From assembly GCA_007922225.1 (NCBI GenBank), contig ML679969.1:17047999-17111998 (forward strand): a DNA stretch of 64,000 nucleotides, given 5' to 3'. Positions 34,944-47,556 of the stretch are shown here, piece after piece (positions within the stretch are counted from its first letter, which is position 1; each line of letters begins with the position of its first letter). The DNA is from Emydura subglobosa. Taxonomy: Eukaryota; Chordata; Testudines; Chelidae. The notes beneath the pieces are model-generated. The model saw only the letters and a list, made by a program, of their open reading frames with translations. It was not told where the DNA came from and did no database searches. The position numbers and the translations under genes were made by a program.

Positions 34944-35423
34944 GTAGGAGAACAAAGGGGTTGCTTTTCAGTGGATGGAGCAGTGGAAGAGAGTGCTTCC
35001 ATTAATCTTTCTTTTTAATGTAACATTGTCAATACTGTCTTTACAGTTCCTGAATTCCTGTTTTTCCCATTAAAAAAATCTGTATTATAGTTTTTAGTAA
35101 AATCAAAGAGTAGCTCCACTTCATCAGACTATTGCCCACTCTATAGTTAAAGAGTCAGAAGATTGTGGGAGAGTGCTGCTGAAGATATTGAAGTGTTGGA
35201 AAATGTTTTTTTCCAAGGTACACACTTTTGTACAGCAGTTCGTTACAAAGGCATGCAAACATCTCAAGCATGGGTTGCTAAGTATTTGCAAGTCTAATCT
35301 CTTTTAGAAATGGGTAAGCATCTGTACCTTCACCTGTATATGATTAATATGCACTTAATAATTGGTGACTGTCATTCAGAATTTCAAATAGTGCACTGTA
35401 ACTTGCCCTGGTTTTACACCAAG
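34944..35423. other. CAMTA1 intron immediately downstream of the exon
   Basis: The frame of the exon runs on for about 24 codons to a stop near 35017; these residues are intronic. Nothing else recognised. Confidence 0.5.
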
Positions 35424-35495
35424 GACCTGATCTTCCTCCCATTGGAAACAGGAGTGGAATTTCCACTGACTTCAGCAGGAGCAGGATTGGACCCT
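35424..35495. repeat. Palindromic MITE-like repeat fragment
   Basis: CCTGATCTTCCTCCCATTGG opposite TTCAGCAGGAGCAGGATTGG, with TCCACTGACTTCAGC between. It is an imperfect palindrome of the CCATTGACTTCAATGG-core group. Confidence 0.55.
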
Positions 35496-36845
35496 AATTC
35501 AAGGCACATTTTAAAGTGCCTTTTATTACTCTGCTGTTCTTTGCGGGGCTGCTCAAAGGAGTCCTGATGCTGATGTATCTTATAAATTCCATCCTAAAAT
35601 ATGCATATTTCCACTACCCAATATGATTCCTTGGAGCAGCTGCCTCTTCTTGAATCTTGCATCAGGAAAAGGTATTCAATTACATTAATATTTTTAAACG
35701 GGGAAGTGGAGAAAAAGTACATTTATTTAAATCTCATTATATTTTCTAATTTTGCCAAATGGGGAAGTGCCTCTGGCTGCCCTAACAGTTGAGCCTCTAC
35801 TGCAAATGATTTGCTTTGCATCATTCTTAAGTCCTCCAAGACACGAAGAGTAGGTTTACTCCATACTTCAGACCAAAATGAGGAAAGGGTTTAACAAGCA
35901 TCCCGGAAAAATCCATTCTGGGAAAGTGATTGCAGAATTGTGTGTGGGTGGGCATGCTTCCAGACATGTGCATGCATACATGCACACACACATCCTTTTC
36001 CTAGAGAGCTCATTCCTGCAGGAGGCCTCATGAGTTTCATTAATATAGTTAAATAACCTTTATTGATGAAATTATTTGTTTTCAGTTTATACTATATGCC
36101 TGTTCTAATAGACCCAATGCTGCTCTCAACTATGTGGCTATAACTCCTATTGTAGTCGATGGTGGTGTTTAACCAGTGTCTCTAGGCACATATAAAAATG
36201 GTCAATCTATATTGACACCAACCATATCAATAAAATCAGAATCTTGCGCACCTCAGAAACTGAGCCCTTCCCCCCACAAGAAGAGCCTGGTTAAGTACAG
36301 AAGTGCTACAACATTCCCTGATCCAGGTTATTTTGGACCCATGCATGGAAGAATCAAGCATCTTCTCCTGAGAATGCTCAAATGCACAGATCTAGGGACT
36401 GTCAGATCAAGCACCTCAGTTGATCTCATCTGTTAAGTGAGGTTTCCCAGATGCACAGAATCCGAATCACAAATGGCATTTTAGATTAGAAATAGCTCTT
36501 AAACTGCACATGGAAATTATTTGGAAATCAATGCAGTCTATGGAACAGAGGTATGATATGTTCCTTGCATGCAACACTACTGAATAGGCAATCCGTTGCT
36601 TTCTGCTCTGTCTGAATTTTCAGAGCCTTGGTCAGGTGTAATCCCAAATCAGGTGCATTATAATAATCTCATCCAAAGGTCTAGAGTACTGTGGCAAAGA
36701 ATGGCTACAATCTTTTGCCAAGTACAGATTAAAAATTTTTTTTGACCACTACAGCTGTCTGGTCATTTAGAAGCAGTAAAGTTTAGCAACAAAATGGGCA
36801 GTATATTACCTGCAATATTTCCTCTAATTGTTACATCATCAGTGA
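35496..36845. other. Intronic sequence, nothing firm
   Basis: Contains a small CA/TGCA-rich spot at 35960-35995 and no supportable gene. Confidence 0.35.
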
Positions 36846-36968
36846 GCCCCGAATTTAGCAAGACACTTAAACATTTACTTAACATTGAACATGAGTAATT
36901 CTGTTGATGTCATGGGGAGTATTCGCATGCGTAAAGTTAAGCACATGCGTTAATAATTTGCTGAGTCC
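36846..36968. repeat. Palindromic MITE-like repeat (TTAAGCACATGC type)
   Basis: GCCCCGAATTTAGCAAGAC and GTTAATAATTTGCTGAGTCC are the outer arms; AAGTTAAGCACATGCG lies inside. Related to copies at 7.0, 40.6 and 47.6 kb. Confidence 0.6.
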
Positions 36969-37767
36969 ATTAGCATCTGTATTCTTACATTTATCCTTAT
37001 AAAAGGTTACTATTCCTGTTCCACTATCTATCTAGTACCACCTCTATTTTATCCAGATTGAGCATCAGACAGTTTGCTGCCATCCAGATCAATCTAGACC
37101 AGAATCTTGGAAATTTAAAATTTAAAAAAATTGCACCATCTATGTCTAATGACCAGGAGATATACAGCTGGGTATCATCAGTATAGTGATGGTACTGCAG
37201 CCCAAACTAGTGTACTCCTGTTTTAATTTAACCTTGAGACTTTCTCGAATAATGACTTGCTAAAGGCAAATGTGAATCCAGATCTTTTTTTCTGCATCTG
37301 GTATTGTGTTGCAGAATTTACAAGACCACTTGAGTTCAATGGATTACCCTATCATATTGAAGTTTTTTTCTAGACACTTTGTCATTATTACATTTTGCAT
37401 TATTGAGTTTTTTATGTTTAAAATAGCATCAAATGGGTTTTATTAGATTACACCAGAGATGCAACTTTATTCTATAATTTTAAAATCTAATACCAGTATC
37501 TTTTATTATGATGAGCAGAGAAAAGTTACTATACTAGAAGTTCTGTAAACTCTTTGCTCAGATTTTTCACATTTTAATGAACATTAAAATGCAGACTACC
37601 AAAAACACTCACCAAGAAGCCCACCCACAGAACTGTGACCATTGATTACCATTGATCACTCATGAATATAGACAGCAATGTGTCTTCAGCCATTTTTAAA
37701 AATAAACTTGGTGTGATGCCGTGATCATTTGAGTTATGTGAAAAGTGTTTACTTCAACTATTGCCTT
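36969..37767. other. Intronic sequence, nothing firm
   Basis: The part around 37010-37200 (GGTATCATCAGTATAGTGAT) looks repeat-like, but I cannot name the family. Confidence 0.3.
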
Positions 37768-37900
37768 AATCAGATTTTTAAGGCCAGAAGGGACCTTTAG
37801 ATCATCTAGTCTGACCTCCTTTACATCACAGGCCATTAAATTTCACCCAGGTACCCTATATTGAACCCAATAATTTATGTTTGACTAAAGAATATCCTCC
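37768..37900 (-). mobile_element. CR1 LINE 3' end
   Basis: TTAAGGCCAGAAGGGACC followed by ATCATCTAGTCTGACCTCC is a CR1 terminus in reverse; only the 3' UTR remains. Confidence 0.8.
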
Positions 37901-38189
37901 AGAAAGGCAATAAAAAGCAGTGTGTGAAGAGACAAGAAAGTACATGAATAGCAATGTCAAAGAAGCTTAAGAGGCTGCTGAAAGAAGGGATAGTAAAACA
38001 TTTTATCAGCTCAACAAAGTCCTGACTGCCAAGTTGACACCAGATGAAGGGTGTGTGTAGGATAAATAAGGAAATGTTAGCAATAGAAAGTGCGCGACAG
38101 GCAGACTTTCAAGAGATGCGGAAAAGACCAATGCCACATGAAACATTTGGCTTTGACAAAGAATGAAACATCCAGAATTAGAGAACACA

Positions 38190-38745
38190 ACTAGACTTGG
38201 GCAAAATGTTTTCCATTTTTCATCCAAAAATGTACTTCTTGTTGCTTCCAAAACTATTCAGAAATTTGAATCAAATTTGAATTTGACAAACAGTTTTGGC
38301 TTAGAAAACCAGGGGTTTTTTTTTGTTACAATGTTTTATTTTGATCATTTCAGAACATTTCATTTTGACATTTTTTTTTTGAAACACATTTAGAAATGTT
38401 GAAATGTTTCATTTAGACTTTTCATTTTGAAACATTTCATTCTGAATTCAAATTTCATCAATTTTAAAGAATAAAAACAAAGGATAAAAGATACCTGAAA
38501 ACAGCAGATTTGAAATAAAAACATGGACAAATTTTTTTGACTGAAACATTTAGATCAACTCAAAATGAGAAAACTGAAACATTTTATTCGGAAAAGTTTT
38601 GGTTAATTTAAAATGATTATTTTTTGTTTTTTGATTTGATTAAAAATTTTGAAATCCTGTTTGTCTGAATCAAGCTGTTTGTTGTCTGTTGTTTTTATTT
38701 TGGAAAAGGGGGGGAGGGATTTTTCAGCTTATTAGCCTTCTCCAC
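38190..38745. repeat. AT-rich AAATTTT-type interspersed repeat, longest copy
   Basis: Repeated words such as AACATTTCATTTTGAC, GAAATGTTTCATTT and AATTTTTTTGACTG over about 550 bp. Related to 16.8 and 19.8 kb. Confidence 0.5.
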
Positions 38746-40611
38746 TGCTCCTGCATGCTGGGCTGAACATTTAAATGTTGGATCTACGCAATTCACATTA
38801 TTATTACATATGGTGCTATGGTTGTATTGCCATGGGCTAATAAATGGAGGGGATATCTTCTGTATTAAATATGTAGGATTAAATACCTATATTGCAGTAA
38901 TTTTGCCATTAGATGGCCTCAGCTTTGTGAGTCTTTGGGGCTCCCACACCTGCCTGATTTTAGCAAGGGTTGTCCATTTTTTTTCCAAAAAAAGATGTAG
39001 GTTGTAACAACCATCAATCTGAATTCTGAACCATGTAGATAAAGTTCATCTTCATTTTCTTGATTTCTAAGTGTTACGCACAAAGAACTAAATATTTTCT
39101 AAAGTTTTTGATTAATTACGAGTTTAATGCACAATGCGTTTTGTTATTTCAGGCGTGGAGTTGCAGTTTTATGTTTCAGATCTCATTCTAATTGGAAGTG
39201 ATGATCTTTACTTGGAGACTTAGACAACAGATTTAAGAAAGCTCCTTCTAAAGTTGGAATGATATTGTAGTTATCACATTGGGAATTAACAGGGCATGAA
39301 ATAGCTGTCTGCCTTGTGGCACTGCCAGATCATTTCAGCTCTGCTTGCAGCCAGAAGATGAATAGGTATCAGGCTTCTAGCTGATGGAAAAATAGTTACA
39401 AAGAAGCCAGTTACGAATATTGTAGAGGCCCAGTCAAGTTTTGAAAATGGCAGTTAATAGACAAAAAAGAGAAACAGAACAGGCAATGAAATTACTGACC
39501 AGACAAATTCTTAAATATGTAGTGTGTTTTTATTATTACTTCTTGAATGCCCTCAGTGTGCTTTGTGCTGTCCTTATTTTAGCTTTTGGTTGGAAAAAGA
39601 TCTTTTGAAACCAGTTTAGATCATTACTTATTTTCAAGGTGTTGATTAACACAATAGAGGAGAATTTGGTGCATATTGAGAATACAGGTCAAGCAACTTC
39701 AGTAAAGCTAGAAAATGTAATAAATTTTGCATAATTTCTTCTCTTGTATGTCAGGGTGATGTTGAATGATAACTCCATGAGATCCTTAATTAAAATATTG
39801 TCTAGGTTAGCGTCATTGGTCACTGTTTCTTCATGTTACTTTCTTCGTTAAACCGTCCTCTAGAAAACTCTGCATAAACCAACAGTGAGAAATTCACTTG
39901 GTCTTTCCCTGAATATCTCTGTCTTCAAGACCCAAATCCATAATCCTCCTTCAATTTCAAATTAGTTAGGATCCCTGGTGATATGTTGCTAATCAATTCA
40001 CATAATTAAAAAATTTAACTAATAAATAATATTAAGTGGTGTGTTGAAATAGCAATAACATATTTCCCGACTGACACTGGTCTGAATTTACAGATGGTTG
40101 GTTCAGTTAATGTATTTACCTTTCCTTGTGCATGGATCTATCTTACTGTCTGTGAATTGCATGTACACCTGAATGCATAGTAGACTGTTGCTAAAATGAA
40201 TGAGATCATGTGTTCATAGTAATTCAGGAAGTGGCCGCCTAATAATTGGGAATTCTTTTGTCTCTTAATTTGCTAATAGGATCAAGGGCAAAGGGAGGTA
40301 AGAATGGGGGTAAATGAGAGGAGAGGAAGATGCTGGAAATGTAGTGAGTACTACAACATCCAAAAGAGAACAATTCCGACATTTTTTAATCTTAGTGGAA
40401 ATCCTGGCCCTACAAAAATACTTCTCCATGACTTGACCTTTCTATATAGCTCAATGAGTTCTAGAAATATGTAACTCTAATTATTGGATCTGCAAACCCC
40501 AGTGTTTCAAATATTTGAAGACTGGAAAGAAAGAGCTTGTGAAGGATTGTGAGAGTGGTTATAAATAAGGAAATGGGATGAAATTAACAAAGGGAAAATT
40601 TAGACTGAGTG
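38746..40611. other. Intronic sequence, nothing recognised
   Basis: No gene or classified repeat identified. Confidence 0.4.
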
Positions 40612-40815
40612 GCCCTGATTCAGGAAAGCCGTTAAGCTTGTGAGTAATCCTTTCCTTATTCAGCACTTAAACACATACACATACTTAAATTCCATTAACT
40701 TCAATGACTCAGGGGCATTCTGACTTGCAGCTAAGTGTTTTGCTAAATCGAGATGGGATTATTTACATGCTTAAAATTAAGCACATGCTTAAATGCTTCA
40801 CTGAACTGGAACCAA
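40612..40815. repeat. Palindromic MITE-like repeat, long copy
   Basis: It starts GGCCCTGATTCAGGAAAGC and ends AATGCTTCACTGAACTGG. The interior has TTCCATTAACTTCAATGAC and TTAAGCACATGCTTAAATGC. It directly abuts a CR1 3' end. Confidence 0.65.
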
Positions 40816-41018
40816 TACAAAGAAAATAATCTATACAGAGATTTTAAGATGGAATAGTTTGTCAAGGGATGTAAAGGAAGCCTTGTAGCTTGGAACTATT
40901 AAAACTAGACTTGGACAAAGTACTGTAAATGTACAATAGAAAAAGATTCTGTACTGACAGGGTGATGGACTAGATGATCTAATATCTCTTTTCCATTTCT
41001 AACATTTATTGTTCTAGT
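40816..41018 (+). mobile_element. CR1 LINE 3' end, plus strand, old
   Basis: It ends GGTGATGGACTAGATGATC, TAATATCTCTTTTCC and ATTTATTGTTCTAG, the forward CR1 terminus. Upstream, the translated C-terminal ORF2 region is barely readable. Confidence 0.7.
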
Positions 41019-42164
41019 CACATTAGCAGGACAGGGGATAAAACTGCTTTCCTTCAGGAATAGCTTGATATTTTCAGTCAAGCTCTTTTGTTTTCTGGAC
41101 ACGTATACAGAGGAACTGGGTAGCCCTACCCCTAGATGATGCATGTCTCTTTGATACCTGTTGATGGGGCCATGCTGAAGCTCAGGACACAGTAAGAATG
41201 TTAAACAGTAATAGAAGTAGAAAATCCGCTTCAAGACCATTAGGTTGTATTATGCTGTGAGGCTGCTTTCCATTTTGGTACCTCTGCTTAACTGGTTCAC
41301 CTGGAAACTAGAAGTGATAACTTAGACACCCGCCAAAGGAAGCAAGCTGCTTCTTGTTTTAAAATTGTGAACCCAAAGGGAATGAAAGCAGAGTCAATGG
41401 AGAAATCCACAAGGAAAAAGAAAGACAAACCCTGGAATGCCAGAGCTTTTTCTGAGCTCACAGAGTCATTTTAATGGGTCTTACTGAGCAGTGAGTTTTC
41501 TAATAGCCCACTAGGGAGTTAGGGAAACCAACCAAATGCATTTTTATTTGTGACCTTACTCAATTTGAACCCAGGTCTGCAAAGATGATTACTCAGTATA
41601 TTAACCTCATGTCCCCTCCTGATTCCAAATGTTATTGAGAATGAATCCATTCTCCTGTCCCTTAAGTCCTTTGCGTCTGAATACACATTTAAGTATCTGA
41701 AATGTCATGGAATTTATAACTATGAAACAAAAAGCCAACTCTGTGTAGTGAGAGAATTTGTTGTTGATATTTCTTTGCATTCCACTAGCGCTCTTCATCT
41801 GAACTCTCCAAACATTTCCAGACATTAATTAGCTGAACAATGTACTTGTGAAGTAGGTAAGCGATATTTAGTAACCATTTCACCCACTACTGAAATGCTG
41901 CCACCTCTGGGTTGATGGGAGCAGCTGTTTAACAGTTTACAGAAACACTACATAGTTGTTTAGAACAATAAAGAACAACACTAAATTAAGTTGAAACTCC
42001 TGGGGAGGGAGGATTATAGAGGGAACAAGAGTGTAATTAGCTGAGTTTAAATTTTGCCAAGAAAATGGTATTAACCCCTAAGTCTTACAAAAAGTTCAAT
42101 GGACTTGAATGTTCAGAAATTTAGTGCAACATCTCATCTGAAGGATATTCCAGCTTTGGGATGC
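41019..42164. other. Intronic sequence, nothing recognised
   Basis: Open frames at 40905-41240 and 41607-41825 (both minus) lack domain features. Confidence 0.4.
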
Positions 42165-42297
42165 CCTCTAACCCCAGGCTGACTGAGAGAGAAGGGTCCT
42201 CTTTCAGTAGCACCTAGTGCTTATTAGGGTTTTCCCATCCAAGTATTGACCTAGTCTGACCTTGATAGTTTGAGATTTGATGGGACCCTACATATAT
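42165..42297 (-). repeat. 5S rRNA-derived SINE
   Basis: The reverse complement contains ATCAAATCTCAAACTAT, then AGGTCAGACTAGGTCAATAC, then TTGGATGGGAAAACC and CACTAGGTGCTACTG. These align with the 3' two thirds of 5S rRNA (GATCTCGGAAGC, GGTCGGGCCTGGTTAGTAC, TTGGATGGGAGACC). It diverges too far to be a gene; a 5S-headed SINE of the AmnSINE / 5S-Sauria type is most likely. Confidence 0.72.
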
Positions 42298-43549
42298 ATA
42301 AGGTGAAATATTATCCACCCTTTATGTGTTGTCAGCTATTACAGATGTTAGATTTTGTTATTTCATTTTTTTAACTTGATTGGATTTTTATTAAAAAAAA
42401 GAAACTCCCTTGTGGAGAGAGAGCTGCAGAATACTAGTTTTGTATGCAGAACTTGTATTTAATTATTATCATAACAGTCCCTTAACATTATTATAGACTA
42501 GCCCACAAAGACATATATGGAAATTTCTATGTAAACTCTGAAACATCACTGTCAACATTCACAAAAGGTTTCTTTAGCATTTGGGTCTAAACGTGCAGCA
42601 TACACAAGCTTACATAGGCTGTATAACCTTGGTGATAAAAACATAATTTATTATTACAGTTTGTAAGCTGGGAATACATGTTAAGAACAAGATGCCTTTT
42701 TCTCTTAGTAAGTGACCAAATAGGCTTTTCTGGATTATGTAAATCAGTCCCTCACTGAATCTTAAACTACAGATTGCTTTGACATCTTTCAGTTCACTGC
42801 TACTGTCAATAAAATGTATTCCTAAATTATTCCTGGAGGGTGAAGCAACTTCTAAAATCACATGTTCAAGCAACGCTAATCTCAAAAACTATTTCTAGGA
42901 TAGTCTGATCCAATTCACTTTAATTTACCTGGGTTTTACTCATCATCAGAGGTGAGCTATGTAATTAGGATCACATTGTTCAGTCAGGCTGCTTAATGCA
43001 TTCCAGCAAAATAGAATAGGACCAGCTTGGAGAAGAAAATAGAGTTGAAGGTCAAAGACTTCTGATACCAATATGCACACACAAATGTGCATGCCCATAC
43101 ATGCACAGTGCTACAAATAAAAATGTGGACAAAATATTTAAACTCTATCCCCAAAGAAGTGACAGGTTTTGCATGAACTTATTCTGTGTGGTCACTATTA
43201 GGTGGTGGTTGTTTGTTCAGTGTTTTTTTAGCCTCTTATTTTTCTACTTCCGTTCGCTGAACTTTCATCTGACTTTTCCCTGGCATATCCTCCCAATCAG
43301 AGATGGGGTTGTTGCAGTCTGCCATGATTTATAGTGGGAGAAGTAGCTTTTCCCTAGCCATATCATTGAAGTTTCTTTTTGTGATTCTAATTCTGTCACA
43401 CTGTAGTATTTTAAGGCTGTAATTAACTCATCATGGAGCCCCCTCCATTGTGAAGGATGCTTGCTCTTCTCCCATGTCAGCTACTCCTCTTGAAGAGAGA
43501 AATAGGAGTGAAGAGTGTGTTAGTGCATGTATTTGTTATGTTTGGATTG
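42298..43549. other. Intronic sequence, nothing recognised
   Basis: No gene or classified repeat identified. One TGCA/CACA-rich spot lies at 43072-43108. Confidence 0.35.
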
Positions 43550-44440
43550 GGTTTGGGATTGATCAGGACATGCAGGAATGAAAGATAGACACAAGGATAG
43601 ATTTAAAGAAGCAGGCCACAACTTTATTAACAGCTGGAAAGGGTGCTAATGCCCACCCCTTCTCACATACCACACACTGAACTGGGTCCAGTGCAGAGTT
43701 TCAGGGTTCCCACTCTTTAACTAGAAATTTGGGGTAGAGCCTCTTCAGCCTATCCCTAGGACTCAGCTCACTTTGGAATCCTCTCACTCTTCCCCTCACC
43801 TCCCCTGCAGCCTGTGAGGAGATGAAAGGGCATAAGGGAGACCTGGGTCTTGAAAGACTTCAGGTTTCCTCTTCTCTTTTCAGGTGCTAGATCTACTAGC
43901 AAAATCCAGGGCCTTTTTTTTTTTTTTTTTTTTTTTTTAAGCTTTTATCTGCGTGGATGTCAGCTGCAAGTTGCAGTGAACTAAACATTACTATACTTAT
44001 TATCTTGTAATATTAAACTTCCGTTCTTTCTCCTTTAATCCAGCTGTGCCTGCCCTTGTGCTGCGAGGAAAGTGAAAAACCTAGGACATCTCTGCCAGTT
44101 TGACCCAATGGGGAAAAATTCCTTCCTGATCCTCCCCCAAAAAAGTCGATTGGTCTCAAACCCATGGCATCCTGGAAGCTCAGTACACTTCAACTATGGG
44201 GAGGTGGAGTGTGGGGAGGGGAGGAAGAGGAGGTCAACAGGCAACCATAGAAGCAAAATTGCTCTGGAAAGCCCAGAGAAGATTTAAACTCAGGCCAGCC
44301 AATGAGAGGCATAGAACGCCTCCCACACACACTGATATGGGGAGGGGCAGGAAAAGGTTAGAATGTGACAGCAAACTGAGATTCAGAGACAGCCTTCCTG
44401 CACTCTACTGGCATTTTGGTATCTCTGCCCAGTAGCTGTG
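43550..44440. other. GC-richer block around a long T-run, possibly retroposed
   Basis: A run of about 26 T (43913-43938) separates two segments that are GC-richer than the surroundings. The left one has, on the minus strand, TTAATAAAGTTGTGGCC at about 43617-43634, an AATAAA signal that could mark the end of a minus-strand retroelement or LTR. No coding match found. Origin uncertain. Confidence 0.3.
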
Positions 44441-45345
44441 CCACAACTTTGCTGAGATGAGATGTCCTATCCACCACCTCCGTGCTGCATGGGGGTGCCC
44501 TGCATCTTTGCTGAAGAGATGCACTCCTCTGAGTGGCTCAGGGACTGAGCTATCCTTTGTGTCCTGTCTAGGGCTGATATCCTTGTCATCTCTTAACAAA
44601 TAATAAGCAATACAGACTAGCTAGAACAGAACAAAATGGAAAGTGGATTAAAAGAGCAAGTGTAATTTTGAAAGGGAAAGTCTGTAGGAAGGGCATTTAA
44701 TAAGCATGGAGTAGTTTGAAGGGGCATGGACGCTGAATTTAATAAAATCCCCTGGGAATAATTACAATGAAGAGGACACATACATTATTTCTTCATTTTT
44801 AAGTATTTACATGACAGTAGAAGAAAACTAGTGCCTGTTACTTTAATCTTTGCTGCCATAATTTACATCCATCTCTAATGATAGATGTGATAGGTAGACA
44901 TTTATTACAAACATGTAAAAAATGTTGACTCTTCATGAATTGATTATTTGGAATTTATTTTATTAAATATTCTAGGTGCGGTATGATATACTGAACTGAT
45001 GGTCATTACAACATCTTAATGATTCATGCATCTATGCCTGTGCTAGGGAAATCAAAGAGCTAGTTTACAGTTTCTGAAGGCAGAAATGGATTATTATTAA
45101 ATATGGAATGAGTCTCCTGAGAATCAGTTCTGAAGGGAACATACATATCAGTAATTCCTCTTCTACACTGGGATCCTAATGCATTTGTTTATAGTAACAT
45201 AAATTCACAGCGAATGGTTGTGCTTTTTGGCAGTTTTTCCTAACATAATATACACATAGAAGGTCTTTTTTTAATCCTTCAACAAATATGTAACATGCCT
45301 AATACCTTAATTATGAAATCCACTAATTGTCATTGGTTGTGAACA
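44441..45345. other. Intronic sequence, nothing recognised
   Basis: No gene or classified repeat identified. Confidence 0.35.
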
Positions 45346-46175
45346 CCTGGAAAATGTTGAGCATTTCCCTTACCTTGATAGCCACCTCTCCCAGGCAGCC
45401 AACATTGATGCGGAGATCGAGCATAGGATCTGTGGTGCCAGCACATCCTTTGGAAACTTGCTCCTTCGTGTCTTTGACATAGATCTGCAGATGGAAACTA
45501 AGATCCTGGTCTACAATACAGTAGTCATTCCCACTCTTCTTTATGGGTGCAAGACATGGGTGACATATCGAAGCCATCTTAAACATCTGGAGTGGTACTA
45601 ACAGCGCTGCCTTAGGAAGATTCTCAATATCAGATGGAAAGACCTTTGCACCAATGCCAGAGTTCTCTCTGCAGCTAACATCATCAGTGTTGAGGTGAAG
45701 ATTATGAAACATCAACTTCCCTGGGCTGGTTGGTCATTGTGTGTGGATGGCTGATGCTCGTCTTCCAAAGCAAATCCTCTTTTCTCAAACTTATTCATGG
45801 TGCGAGGATTCGTGGGGGACAGAGGAAACATTACAAGGACATCCTGAAAGTATTCCTTATCAGGGGAGATGCTGACTTCACGCATTGGGAAGAGCTGGCT
45901 GGCAGTAGGCTGCAATGGCGTCACGTCGTACATCAAGCCTCAGCCCATTTTGAAGAGAATCTCCTGGCTCAAGAGGCTGAGAAATGGCAAAGGAGGAAGG
46001 AAAGTGTACAGCATCCTGGCCAGCAGTTGTGCTGTCTCTAAGCAACCACCTGTCCCATATGGAAAAATCTGTAGACCATGAATTGGACTCCTTAGCCATT
46101 TTAAGTCTCATCAATGACTTTCCCCCTGGCAGACATCATCCTTGTATTAAGGGATAGCCAACGATGAACTATGAT
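45346..46175 (+). mobile_element. RTE-like non-LTR retrotransposon, ORF2 C-terminal part, plus strand
   Basis: Forward reading gives LENVEHFPYLDSHLSQAA, then VYNTVVIPTLLYGCKTWV, then LRKILNIRWKDLCTNARVL, ending with an EENLLAQEAEKWQRRKES-type stretch and a tail near ATAGCCAACGATGA. It is the same protein block as the minus-strand copy at 13190-13990 but a different subfamily by residue differences. An in-frame stop (TAA in GGTACTAACAGCG, about 45597) and later frameshifts disable it. Minus-strand open frames over this span are shadows. Confidence 0.75.
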
Positions 46176-46721
46176 AGCTTGTTTTACAGTTTATATCTTT
46201 TAACAATAAAAGCTTTCTTAATATCTGGGTGTTTAAGAGCCTAAGATCCTGTAGAGATTGGAATAATTGTTTGTATGTGTGTGATTTTTGAATGGGAATC
46301 TTAAAGGTATTTACTGTTGTCTTCTTGGATGGGACTTATAATGGTCATTAAATCTGCTAGGACTCCTCTGAATAAAAGCCCCAAGAGGAATGTATGCAAA
46401 CTGTTACTAGGTTTTTAATTTGAATACATTATTATAGGAAATGCTAGGGATAAAGATGTGTAAATTACTCCTTGTTGGGTAGAAGTTCTGGTTAGTTATT
46501 TTAAACTGTGGGGGGTGTTTTTGGGTGTGTGTTAATCCACTTTGGTCAAAAGTGCGTATCATTAAACAGTGCTACATCACTTTTCCTGAATGTAAAGTCA
46601 GCTTTTCCTGAGTATAGCTAAACATCACTTCGGTAACACTTTGAGAAGAATGCTGGAAAGTATGCTATTGCGTGTGCCTGAGAACTTAGCAAAGTCTCCT
46701 TCCAAAAAAGATGGATGCAAC
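46176..46721. other. Intronic sequence, nothing recognised
   Basis: No gene or classified repeat identified. Confidence 0.35.
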
Positions 46722-46832
46722 AACATGCTGGGCTTGATTCAGATTCCACCTACACTGGCTTTACATTGTTTAACTCTGAGGACTTCAGTGTAGTTACTCC
46801 TACTTTGCAGAAGTGTGGGTGAGATCAGAATC
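46722..46832. repeat. Palindromic MITE-like repeat (CTGATTCTGATCTCAC type)
   Basis: Left arm GGGCTTGATTCAGATTCC with CACTGGCTTTAC inside; right arm GGTGAGATCAGAATCAG. The central GAGGACTTCAGTGTAG is a decayed core. Confidence 0.6.
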
Positions 46833-47556
46833 AGATTAGTGAATCCACTGTTATGTTTTTAAAAAAAGGAAATGAAGAAATCCACAGGCTCCTTGTTTGT
46901 GTGTTAACGGTACAGTGTGTGGGAGTTTGATATTTGTTTATTGATATTTGCATGACATCTTAAATCTTTTGTTTTGTTTCCTGGTGGTGCAGAAAAACAC
47001 ATCTTGTCACCAGTATATTGCTATATAATGTTCAATCTGCTGAGAAAATACACACTGGACAAAGATAATTTAGCAAAAATCTAAATTATTGCTATTTACT
47101 TTTTGTGGAAATATTATGGCCTGGTCTAACAAGAAATCACGGTCTTCTATATAGAATCTCCAAGTAGATCTTATAGATGAAGTTGGACATTTCTCACAAA
47201 CTTGAATCTTTTGGAATACTGATATAGAGCTTATGGCATCTATGTGTCCCAGATATACCTGGTTATCAGAGTTGTTGTTCTTGGTCGTTGGCGTATGAGG
47301 AGAAATAGATAGCATGCAGCACTGAATGTCAACACGTTAAGGCATCAGTCTTGAGACATTTTTGCTCCAGAAGAGCAAGCTACGGTTTGGGTACAGCCAG
47401 TATTTACAGAATTTCTCTCCGTAGCATGCATCTGCAGAGGCTGGTGTTCTAGGGTCTTTGTGGTATAATGCTTGCTTTGCATGGGTATGAAGAAAAAGAG
47501 GAGTGTATCATTTCCATCATTCTGAAGCCTAGAATGGCTTTCTCAATGAGTTCTTC
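46833..47556. other. Intronic sequence, nothing recognised
   Basis: No gene or classified repeat identified. Confidence 0.35.

Noticed and set aside
34710..35018. 102-codon open frame around the CAMTA1 exon as a complete small gene
   Set aside because: Only the middle 45 codons are conserved and they are bounded by splice sites; the first 32 and last 24 residues are intron translation.
42165..42297. Functional 5S rRNA gene
   Set aside because: Too many substitutions, missing 5' third, and no clear terminator; fits a SINE better.
43913..43938. Poly-T as tail of a processed pseudogene
   Set aside because: No parent gene could be recognised in the adjacent sequence; kept only as a low-confidence observation.
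45712..46114. Minus-strand frames of 74-78 codons
   Set aside because: Shadows of the plus-strand RTE-like ORF.
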